Assembly (NCBI GenBank): GCA_947169455.1
Contig: CAMVPV010000094.1
Span: 1 to 6,243, forward strand
Source: an uncultured Clostridia bacterium
GTDB taxonomy: Bacteria > Bacillota_A > Clostridia > Oscillospirales > Ruminococcaceae
Direction: 5' to 3'
Length of the DNA: 6,243 nucleotides
Below the pieces are notes generated by a model, which was not told the DNA's origin, made no database searches, and worked only from the letters and a program-made list of their open reading frames with translations. The translations under genes were made by a program, and so were the position numbers. Each line of letters opens with the position of its first letter. Positions within the stretch are counted from its first letter, which is position 1. Shown here one piece after another: positions 1-5,171 of this stretch.

Positions 1-165
1 ATTTTCCATTTCGATGCGCAGTGTTGAGAGCGTTATGCCCGAGGGAAGGATGATCTCATCCTCTTCGGTGCTTTCCTCTGCACCCGCAGGAAGCATCAGC
101 GATGCGGACATCATGACCGATGCACAGAGAGCAGCCGCAGCACGCCTGAATATATTCTTTTTCAC
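1..165 (-). CDS. Secreted protein, N-terminal fragment (possibly a serine hydrolase), cut by the left edge
   Basis: Only the first 55 codons are present. The start is GTG at 163-165, set by a strong GAGGAGGG ribosome binding site on the complement of about 173-180, some 7 nt upstream. The fragment begins MKKNIFRRAAAALCASVMMS, a typical Sec signal peptide: basic n-region (K2, K3, R7, R8), hydrophobic core at about residues 9-25, and a PAGA/EE cleavage site after residue 29. There is no lipobox, so the product should be released or remain wall-associated. An acidic linker and the phrase LPSGITLSTLRIEMEN follow. In my recollection this resembles the pre-catalytic segment of beta-lactamase-related serine hydrolases, but no catalytic motif lies in the window, so that function is only a guess. 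The gene begins 13 nt after the stop of the upstream permease and is presumably the fifth gene of the operon. Confidence 0.75.
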   Translation of the reverse strand, partial: MKKNIFRRAAAALCASVMMSASLMLPAGAEESTEEDEIILPSGITLSTLRIEMEN

Positions 166-178
166 CGCAAAGCCCTCC

Positions 179-991
179 TCAGAATTCCTTTTCATCGTAT
201 TCAAGTATCGTACAGATGTAACAATAAACTGATATAAATACAGATACCGTCAGCAGGACCGCTCCGAGCACGAACCCGTCTGCTGCCTGAGCAAGCCCGA
301 TAAGGATCTTCAGGATAAGCACAGCGGCAGCTCCGAAGGGCAGGATATCCTCGATTATAAGTATCCATACAATGACTATAAATGCTATGATACCGACTGC
401 AATAAGACCATGCTTGTCATCCTTAGTGATCTTCATTCCCATTAACGCGAGCGACATATCGATCGATGCGCTGTTTCTGAAATATTTCCTTAATGCATTT
501 GCCAGACAGAACGCTCCGCCCGCAATGCAGCAGAAATATATCAGATTCATATATCCGAGCTCGGACATCATGCCGCCGGTCCGTTTTGACAATATCCCGA
601 TAATATCAAAGTTTTCTCCTCCGAGCACAGCAATATAAATCTTCAGCCTGAGAGAGAGCAGCATCAGGAGATAGTCCGCTGCACCGACCGCTATATACAG
701 CGCCGTCACATATATGAACCTTGCGGTCACGACATCTCTTCTTGAAACGGGAACGATGCAGTACAGCTTCTCGCTGTGATATTTAAGTTCATTTGTAAAC
801 AGCGCCGGAACGAGAGTCAACGATATCATCAACGGAATATATGTAACAAACAGCGGGGAATAAGCAAATCCGACAACACAGAAGAAGATGATAAAAAAGA
901 TACTCACGCCGGCTGATCTGCTTTTACCGCCAAAGATCGTTATCAGATCTGTGTGTGCTATATCCATGATCGTTTTACGGTCAAGCTTCAT
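179..991 (-). CDS. ABC-2 type transporter permease (second subunit)
   Basis: A 270-residue integral membrane protein of the ABC-2 permease type. Hydrophobic segments lie at about residues 27-44, 49-65, 91-112, 148-165, 196-213, 220-235 and 241-261, giving six or seven membrane spans. Between spans 2 and 3 it carries KLYCIVPVSRRDVVTARFIY (residues 75-94), which matches FYGMIPVKRRSITQARFLYV in the neighbouring permease, so the two are paralogues and likely form a heterodimeric channel driven by the upstream ATPase. The start at 989-991 is preceded by AAGGGAG about 10 nt upstream; the next in-frame ATG (MDIAHTD) has no ribosome binding site. It begins 16 nt after the first permease stops. The membrane location and ABC-2 assignment are well supported; export of an antimicrobial or envelope-active compound is inferred from context. 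Confidence 0.88.
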   Translation of the reverse strand: MKLDRKTIMDIAHTDLITIFGGKSRSAGVSIFFIIFFCVVGFAYSPLFVTYIPLMISLTLVPALFTNELKYHSEKLYCIVPVSRRDVVTARFIYVTALYIAVGAADYLLMLLSLRLKIYIAVLGGENFDIIGILSKRTGGMMSELGYMNLIYFCCIAGGAFCLANALRKYFRNSASIDMSLALMGMKITKDDKHGLIAVGIIAFIVIVWILIIEDILPFGAAAVLILKILIGLAQAADGFVLGAVLLTVSVFISVYCYICTILEYDEKEF

Positions 992-1007
992 CCTTCAACA
1001 GCTCCCT

Positions 1008-1721
1008 TCACAGCTCTCGCTTTTCAAGCCTGTTCGCGGTCATCTCACCGAACAGTATGCTCAGCACGAACGATATGATATTCATTGCCAGACCCGTGAT
1101 AAGATACTCACCCGCAGTCTCGGGCATACGGATATTGATAAGCGGTACCATCCCGCGGTTCGAGAGCGTAATGAATCCCAGGCAGACCGCAGTGATGACG
1201 GCTAACGAGATAATGATTATCCTGAATTCATTCTCGCGTCCGAATATCTGCCCCATCATCTCCATGTAGGAAAAGATCACGGCAAGCACCATTGTCATAA
1301 CAACAGGCATTATGACAACAAGCTTTGCATTTGCATATCCTTCGCTTATCATCTGCATCGTTGATGTCTGCTGATCCGGAAGTATCCTGTACAGCTTTAA
1401 ATACAGAGAAATAAAACAGAACACTACGCTGATGATCTCTGATGCAAAATGCACCAGAAATACATACAGGAACCTTGCCTGCGTTATGCTCCTGCGCTTT
1501 ACCGGTATCATTCCGTAAAACTTGTTGAAGCCGTATTTGTCCGCAGCATTCTGAAGAGGTATGACATACACCATCGCGCCGAGCGAGATCCACGCATTTA
1601 TATACGGCGATATGAACAGGCTCAGCAGAAGGCACAGTATCATTATGAATATGAACACGATCTGTGCATCAGGCTTTGCAGTGAGATAATCGAACCGCAT
1701 TACTTTAAGAATGTCTTTCAT
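1008..1721 (-). CDS. ABC-2 type transporter permease (first subunit)
   Basis: A 237-residue membrane protein starting MKDILKVMRFDYLTAKPDAQ. The ATG at 1719-1721 is chosen because an ideal AAAGGAGG (complement of 1728-1735) lies 6 nt upstream. The frame stays open a further 22 codons upstream, but that stretch is hydrophilic and lies inside the ATPase gene. Hydrophobic segments are at about residues 20-38, 42-56, 86-108, 133-153, 167-187 and 207-224, consistent with six spans. The cytoplasmic loop after span 2 carries FYGMIPVKRRSITQARFLYV (residues 68-87), shared in diverged form with the next permease. The start overlaps the end of the ATPase gene by 17 nt, suggesting translational coupling and matched subunit amounts. 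The family is PF13346-like ABC-2 permeases, by my recognition rather than by a search. Confidence 0.9.
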   Translation of the reverse strand: MKDILKVMRFDYLTAKPDAQIVFIFIMILCLLLSLFISPYINAWISLGAMVYVIPLQNAADKYGFNKFYGMIPVKRRSITQARFLYVFLVHFASEIISVVFCFISLYLKLYRILPDQQTSTMQMISEGYANAKLVVIMPVVMTMVLAVIFSYMEMMGQIFGRENEFRIIIISLAVITAVCLGFITLSNRGMVPLINIRMPETAGEYLITGLAMNIISFVLSILFGEMTANRLEKREL

Positions 1722-2574
1722 TCTTATCCTCCTTTGCGATATAGACAAGTATCTCGTCGATGCTCGCCTTTTCGTATTCGAGCGCATCGGGGATACCTGC
1801 GAGATCCTCTGTCTTTATCAGCGCATCAAAGCCGTTTCTGTATGCATGGAAGCCTATGAGCTTTTCCATCAGCTTCGGAGGGACATCCTCCTCTGCACCC
1901 TTTATCACTGCGTATCCCTCTGAGAGATCGTCCTTCGTGCCCGTGAACCATACCCTTCCGCTGTGGAGAACAGTGATATAGTCGGCGATACGCTCGACAT
2001 CGGCGGTGATATGCGTTGAGAACAGCACACCGCGGTTCTCGTCCTCTATGTATTCGGTGAGTATATCAAGAAGTTCATCGCGTGCTACGGGATCAAGACC
2101 GCTCGTCGGCTCGTCAAGTATCATGAGATCGGCATTGTGCGAGAGAGCAGCTGCGATCATCAGCTTCATCTTCATACCCTTTGAAAAATCTCCGACCCTT
2201 TTGTTGTCGGGCAGATGAAAGCTTTTTATCAGACGGAAAAATTCCTTGCTTTCCCAATATGTGTAGAATGGGCTCAGCTGACGTTCTATCTGCTTCACAT
2301 TAAGATGTTCGGCAAGATAAAGGCTGTCGAACACCACACCGAGACGCTGTTTTATGGCAATGGTGTCGGTCACGCTGTCCATTCCGAAAACGCTTATACT
2401 TCCGCTGTCTATCCTTGCCATGTTCAGTATCGAGCGGATAGTAGTGGTCTTGCCGGAGCCGTTCTCGCCGACAAAGCCCATGATATACCCCTTCGGGAGC
2501 GAAAAGGAGATGTCCTTCAGCGCAAAATCCTCATAGGCTTTGCAAAGTCCGTTTATTTCAAGAATGTTTTCCAT
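1705..2574 (-). CDS. ABC transporter ATP-binding protein (YtrB/BcrA-like)
   Basis: A 289-residue cytoplasmic ATPase that should power the two permeases encoded downstream. Visible motifs in order are Walker A GENGSGKTT (36-44), an ABC signature in the variant form FSKGMKMKL (130-138), Walker B LMILDEPTSGLDP (150-162, catalytic Glu155) and the H-loop STH (His188). The Q-loop region reads VVFDSLYLAEHL (80-91) with no glutamine at the usual place. The SKGM signature and altered Q-loop are, to my knowledge, common in the BcrA/YtrB group of drug and bacteriocin ABC ATPases, so activity is not in doubt. The C-terminal 80 or so residues form the accessory region usual for these proteins. The start ATG at 2572-2574 has GGAGGG about 5 nt upstream and overlaps the repressor gene by 17 nt. 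Confidence 0.95.
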   Translation of the reverse strand: MENILEINGLCKAYEDFALKDISFSLPKGYIMGFVGENGSGKTTTIRSILNMARIDSGSISVFGMDSVTDTIAIKQRLGVVFDSLYLAEHLNVKQIERQLSPFYTYWESKEFFRLIKSFHLPDNKRVGDFSKGMKMKLMIAAALSHNADLMILDEPTSGLDPVARDELLDILTEYIEDENRGVLFSTHITADVERIADYITVLHSGRVWFTGTKDDLSEGYAVIKGAEEDVPPKLMEKLIGFHAYRNGFDALIKTEDLAGIPDALEYEKASIDEILVYIAKEDKNERHS

Positions 2575-2947
2575 ACTGACCCTCCATATAATTCCTCATC
2601 GCTTCGATTATCTCATCGTCAGAAAGCCCTGCATTCCGCCCGTTCGTGACAGATCTTTCAAACCCCTCCTCCATTTCAAAGAGCATACGCTCGCGCAGGA
2701 GCTCATTGTTGCGCGGTGCGACAAAGTATCCCTTCCCCGCTGCGGAGATTATAAAGCCCTCCTCCGCGAGATCGTTGTACACCCTTGTCGTCGTGATGAC
2801 GCTGATCTTGAGGTCGCGTGCAAGCTGACGTATCGACGGGAGCTGTTCCTCCTCGGTGATGCTCCCGTCAAGTATCTGTGACTTCATCTGCTGTTCGATC
2901 TGCTCATATATCGGCAGATCTGATTTGTTCTTGATTATTATTTTCAT
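2558..2947 (-). CDS. GntR-family transcriptional repressor, YtrA type
   Basis: A 129-residue DNA-binding protein starting MKIIIKNKSDLPIYEQIEQQ. Residues 11-77 form the GntR winged helix: LPIYEQI, QLPSIRQLARDL (35-46), the recognition region ISVITTTRVYNDLAEEGFI (48-66) and the wing GKGYFVAP (71-78). Only about 50 residues follow, mostly helical and acidic, which is the short dimerisation tail of the YtrA subfamily rather than a ligand-binding FadR, HutC or aminotransferase domain. The start at 2945-2947 has GGTGAGGT (complement of 2953-2960) about 6 nt upstream. An ATG at 2965 is also downstream of the predicted transcript start and cannot be excluded; the longest frame, from 2998, would begin upstream of the -10 box and is ruled out. 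It heads the ABC operon and probably represses it through the palindrome at 2964-2993. Confidence 0.93.
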   Translation of the reverse strand: MKIIIKNKSDLPIYEQIEQQMKSQILDGSITEEEQLPSIRQLARDLKISVITTTRVYNDLAEEGFIISAAGKGYFVAPRNNELLRERMLFEMEEGFERSVTNGRNAGLSDDEIIEAMRNYMEGQYGKHS

Positions 2948-2963
2948 ACGATACCTCACCGAC

Positions 2964-2993
2964 ATACTGTATATGTCCTTATATATACAGTAT
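2964..2993. promoter_or_regulatory. Probable GntR operator: perfect 11-bp inverted repeat
   Basis: The arms ATACTGTATAT (2964-2974) and ATATACAGTAT (2983-2993) are exact reverse complements around an 8-nt spacer. The right arm covers five of the six bases of the -10 box of the operon promoter, and the left arm lies just after the predicted start point, so a bound repressor would block RNA polymerase. The core ACTGTA-N14-TACAGT resembles the AGTGTA-N13-TACACT site I recall for Bacillus YtrA. Binding by the adjacent repressor is an inference. Confidence 0.75.
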
Positions 2994-3017
2994 AGCACCT
3001 GTTTTTTTGTTTGTCAA
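2989..3017 (-). promoter_or_regulatory. Promoter of the GntR-ABC operon
   Basis: On the minus strand TTGACA (complement of 3012-3017) is followed after exactly 17 nt by TATACT (complement of 2989-2994). A TG one base before the -10 box makes it an extended -10. The A/T-rich stretch at about 3018-3033, directly upstream of the -35 box, could act as an UP element. The predicted start point is near 2982, giving a leader of about 35 nt before the repressor ATG at 2947. The palindrome at 2964-2993 overlaps it, so strong but repressible transcription is expected. Confidence 0.8.
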
Positions 3018-3072
3018 TAGATTTTGAAAAAAATCCCGGATATATCATGAAATTCAGGGTAACAGCATTTCC

Positions 3073-3101
3073 TTGACAACCGGAATAAATGCTGATATAA
3101 T
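3073..3101 (+). promoter_or_regulatory. Promoter of the acetyltransferase-phzF pair
   Basis: TTGACA (3073-3078) and TATAAT (3096-3101) are both perfect consensus hexamers separated by 17 nt, and a TG at 3093-3094 gives an extended -10. The start point should be near 3108, leaving a leader of about 45 nt. No copy of the divergent operon's palindrome overlaps it, so nothing visible suggests repression by the GntR protein. Its position also decides the downstream start, because an in-frame ATG at 3105 lies at or before the transcript start. Confidence 0.82.
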
Positions 3102-3152
3102 TGAATGACGCAATCTTCAGGCACAAACAACAGAAAGCGAGGAAGAACGATA

Positions 3153-3662
3153 ATGGATATCAGGATAAGAAAATGGAAGCTCGAGGATAAGACCGCACTG
3201 GCAGAAAATCTGAATAATCAGAAAGTCATGGACAATCTGAGGGATGGACTGCCGTATCCCTATACAGAAAATGATGCCGAGGGATTTATAAAAGCAATGC
3301 TGTCCGCCGATAAAGACAAGACCTTTGCTTTTGCGATAACCGCCGATGAAAAGGTGATCGGAAGCATAGGCGTGTTCCGCTGTGACAATATCCATTACAG
3401 AACTGCCGAAATGGGATATTATATCGGAGAAAAATACTGGGGACACGGTTACATGACAAGTGCTGTAAGACAGACCTGCGAATATGTTTTTGAGAATACC
3501 GATATCATCAGGATATTTGCGGAACCCTTTGCACACAATGCCGCATCCTGCCGCGTGCTGGAAAAATCAGGCTTTGTATGCGAGGGAATACTGCGCAGCA
3601 ATGCTTTCAAGAACGGGAAGATCGCTGATATGAAAATGTACGCGCTGATAAAACAGTCTTGA
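3153..3662 (+). CDS. GNAT family N-acetyltransferase (RimJ/RimL-like)
   Basis: A 169-residue cytoplasmic enzyme expected to transfer acetyl from acetyl-CoA to an amino group; the substrate is unknown. It starts MDIRIRKWKLEDKTALAENL, the usual first strand and helix of this group. The acetyl-CoA pyrophosphate-binding motif is EKYWGHGYMTSAV (93-105). The second conserved part, with N129, S132 and RVLEKSGF (134-141), is the NxxSxxxLEKxGF pattern of RimJ/RimL-type enzymes, and GILRSNAFKNGKIADMKMYA (145-164) is the typical C-terminal hairpin. Length is normal. The start at 3153 has GAGGAAG at 3139-3145; the frame is open back to an ATG at 3105, but that lies at or before the predicted transcript start. 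It is transcribed divergently from the ABC operon and precedes the phzF-like gene by 49 nt, probably on one transcript. A resistance role is possible but not shown. Confidence 0.92.
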   Translation: MDIRIRKWKLEDKTALAENLNNQKVMDNLRDGLPYPYTENDAEGFIKAMLSADKDKTFAFAITADEKVIGSIGVFRCDNIHYRTAEMGYYIGEKYWGHGYMTSAVRQTCEYVFENTDIIRIFAEPFAHNAASCRVLEKSGFVCEGILRSNAFKNGKIADMKMYALIKQS

Positions 3663-3711
3663 TATGGTGAATGGAAAAAGCAGTGCTGTTTTTGTGGGAG
3701 ATTAAGATATT

Positions 3712-4494
3712 ATGAGACAATTTATCGTTGATGCATTCACCGACAGATCATTCGGAGGAAATCCCGCAGCTGTATGTGTTACGGATAAATGGCTCTCTGA
3801 CGAACTGATGCAGAATATCGCAAAGGAAAACAATCTTTCGGAAACAGCCTTTGCTGTCAAGGAAGGAGAGGAGCATCACCTGCGCTGGTTCACGCCGCAG
3901 TTCGAGATAGATTTTTGCGGTCATGCAACACTTGGCGCGGCATTTGTTATCCTGAATTATTATGAAAAGGAGCTTTCGGAAATATCCTTTGTTACGCAGG
4001 CCGGAAGGCTGACGGTCATCCGCAGAGGTGAGCTTTTTGAGATGGACTTCCCCGCATATACGCTCAACAAAACAGAGGTAACGGATAAGATGGAGGCTGC
4101 GCTCGGGATACGTCCCCTTGAAGCATACCTTGACAGAGATCTTATGCTCGTATTGCCCGATGAGGATTCGGTAAAAAATCTGCATCCCGATCAGAACAGA
4201 ATGAAGGAGCTTGACGGATTGAGCATAGCCGTAACGGCACCATCCGTCCATGCCGGATATGATTGTGTGAGCCGTGTTTTTGCACCCGAAATGGATTCAC
4301 CGGAAGATCCCGTTACAGGAAGTACACATTGCATGATAGCACCGTACTGGAGCAAAAGGCTCGGAAAAAACGACCTGATATGCTTTCAGGCATCGGAAAG
4401 AGGCGGGATACTGTACACCGGTCTTTGCGGAGACAGGGTAAAAATATCCGGAAGGGCTGTCCTGTTTTCCGAGGGGAGCATTCCGGAGCTGTAA
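3712..4494 (+). CDS. PhzF family isomerase/epimerase-like protein
   Basis: A 260-residue protein of the PhzC/PhzF family, which shares the diaminopimelate epimerase fold of two similar halves. Diagnostic segments are MRQFIVDAFTDRSFGGNPAA (1-20), NLSETAF (41-47) with Glu44 at the place of the PhzF catalytic glutamate, FCGHATLG (69-75 region, His71) and, in the second half, DSPEDPVTGSTH (195-206) and SERGGILYTG (228-237). It looks complete and intact at the short end of the family range. The true substrate of most PhzF relatives is unknown, and there are no phenazine genes here, so a role in phenazine synthesis should not be assumed. The ribosome binding site is modest (TGGGAG at 3695-3700, 11 nt before the ATG). 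It follows the acetyltransferase in the same direction and ends before the hairpin at 4530-4571. Confidence 0.93.
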   Translation: MRQFIVDAFTDRSFGGNPAAVCVTDKWLSDELMQNIAKENNLSETAFAVKEGEEHHLRWFTPQFEIDFCGHATLGAAFVILNYYEKELSEISFVTQAGRLTVIRRGELFEMDFPAYTLNKTEVTDKMEAALGIRPLEAYLDRDLMLVLPDEDSVKNLHPDQNRMKELDGLSIAVTAPSVHAGYDCVSRVFAPEMDSPEDPVTGSTHCMIAPYWSKRLGKNDLICFQASERGGILYTGLCGDRVKISGRAVLFSEGSIPEL

Positions 4495-4529
4495 AGGCTC
4501 CCGACATTGAGCTTCTGCACATCAATAAT

Positions 4530-4571
4530 AAGCCCAGCCGCATTTCCTCTGTGGGGAATGCGGCTGGGCTT
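4530..4571. terminator. Long hairpin between convergent genes, probable bidirectional terminator
   Basis: The arms AAGCCCAGCCGCATT (4530-4544) and AATGCGGCTGGGCTT (4557-4571) are perfect 15-bp complements around a 12-nt loop, inside which further C-G pairs could form. It begins 35 nt after the phzF-like stop and lies beyond the end of the minus-strand regulator, so it could stop transcripts from both sides. On neither strand is it followed by a clean U-tract (GTCTGC on plus, ATTATTGATG on minus), so intrinsic termination may be inefficient, or the hairpin may mainly protect 3' ends. Confidence 0.7.
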
Positions 4572-4592
4572 GTCTGCATATGAAGGAATGGT

Positions 4593-4617
4593 GCATCGTA
4601 CACTCGATGCGGCATCG
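4593..4617. repeat. Small inverted repeats with a shared arm
   Basis: GCATCG (4593-4598), CGATGC (4605-4610) and GCATCG (4612-4617) make two mutually exclusive 6-bp pairings, one with a 6-nt loop and one with a single central base. Only the first can form a proper RNA hairpin. The set begins 1 nt beyond the TGA that closes the +1-frame tail of the regulator, so on the minus strand it would sit in the 3' untranslated region ahead of the large hairpin. Confidence 0.4.
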
Positions 4618-4618
4618 T

Positions 4619-4753
4619 TCACCTGCGCACGAACATAACATTGCTCACACGTTCGGTGATATAAAGCTCTGTGTCAGTCTCGACGAGGTCATAGCTTTCT
4701 ATAACAGACTTGATTTTATCACTGATGTCCTTCGCGCAGCTGAGGTAGGTCTT
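4619..4753 (-). pseudogene. Open +1-frame tail after the XRE-AbrB regulator (frameshifted C-terminus or decayed small gene)
   Basis: Reading on the minus strand with one base skipped at the regulator's TAA stop (CAG, skip U, AAG), the frame stays open for 44 codons to a TGA at 4619-4621. The peptide starts KTYLSCAKDISDKIKSVIES and ends TDTELYITERVSNVMFVRR, that is, a likely amphipathic helix followed by two short strands, with codon choice like the neighbours. The frame has no ATG, TTG or CTG, and GTG only seven codons before the stop; upstream it closes at a TGA inside the regulator gene. It therefore cannot be an ordinary separate gene. It could be the regulator's former C-terminus after a 1-nt insertion, a remnant of a downstream small gene, a recoding product or a sequencing error. 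I do not recognise the family. Confidence 0.45.
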
Positions 4754-5171
4754 ACTGATCCATATTCCTTGCGGCGGAGATAAAGTTCATTATATCGCTT
4801 TCCTTGATGATTGCCAGCCCCTGTGATTCATCACCGAGGATCAGAAGGTCATCACCGGGGTTAATGTCAAACATTTTCCGCGCCTTTGCGGGAATGACTA
4901 TCTGCCCCTTGTCGCCGACCTTTACTATGCCGAAGGCGTGTTTTCCCTTGGGCGGGACGGGCATGGAGTATTTAGCGGATGAATAGTTCATCAGTTCATC
5001 AAGGCTCACCTGCAGAATATCTGCCAGCTTCATCCCCATTTCCATATCGGGTATGGAATCGCCTGTTTCCCATTTTGATATGGTCTGACGGGATACGCCA
5101 AGCTTATCGGCAAGATCCTCCTGTGTCATTTTTTTCATTTTTCTGAGAGCGATAAGGTTGTTACCGAGCAT
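4752..5171 (-). CDS. Transcriptional regulator with XRE helix-turn-helix fused to an AbrB/SpoVT domain
   Basis: A 139-residue regulator starting MLGNNLIALRKMKKMTQEDL. Residues 6-61 are a Cro/CI (XRE) DNA-binding domain with the classical TQEDLADKLGVSRQTISKWE core (16-35) and LADILQVSLDELMNY (49-63). After a short proline-containing linker (YSMPVPPKGKHAFG, 68-81), residues 80-123 form an AbrB/MazE/SpoVT swapped hairpin: GIVKVGDKGQIVIPAKAR (81-98), FDINPGDDLLIL (101-112) and GLAIIK (118-123). Both halves can bind DNA, so the protein probably works as a dimer or higher oligomer with two recognition surfaces. The start has AAAAGGAG (complement of 5181-5188) 9 nt upstream and overlaps the acyltransferase gene by 11 nt, so the two are translationally coupled. 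The natural end is uncertain because an open, protein-like +1 frame follows the TAA. Confidence 0.92.
   Translation of the reverse strand: MLGNNLIALRKMKKMTQEDLADKLGVSRQTISKWETGDSIPDMEMGMKLADILQVSLDELMNYSSAKYSMPVPPKGKHAFGIVKVGDKGQIVIPAKARKMFDINPGDDLLILGDESQGLAIIKESDIMNFISAARNMDQ

Noticed and set aside
1228..1635. A 135-codon minus-strand frame in a different register inside the first permease
   Set aside because: The permease frame has coherent membrane spans and a paralogue; this one is Cys-rich with no domain.
1722..1787. A longer N-terminus for the first permease (MRSNTKRRASTRYL...)
   Set aside because: It is the ATPase gene read in another frame; the ideal AAAGGAGG is placed for the ATG at 1721.
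2215..2649. A 144-codon plus-strand frame across the ATPase/repressor junction
   Set aside because: It is antisense to two convincing genes, shows no family features and has no promoter.
2948..2998. Longer N-terminus for the GntR repressor starting at 2998
   Set aside because: That start is upstream of the -10 box (2989-2994), so it would not be on the transcript. The ATG at 2965 is possible but less likely than 2947.
3105..3152. Longer N-terminus for the acetyltransferase starting at 3105
   Set aside because: The ATG lies at or before the predicted transcript start near 3108, and the added residues do not fit the GNAT fold.
3676..3693. A/T-rich hairpin with one G-T pair between the acetyltransferase and phzF-like genes
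   Set aside because: The 7-bp stem is weak, with four A-T pairs at its base; it may slightly attenuate transcription but cannot be called a terminator.
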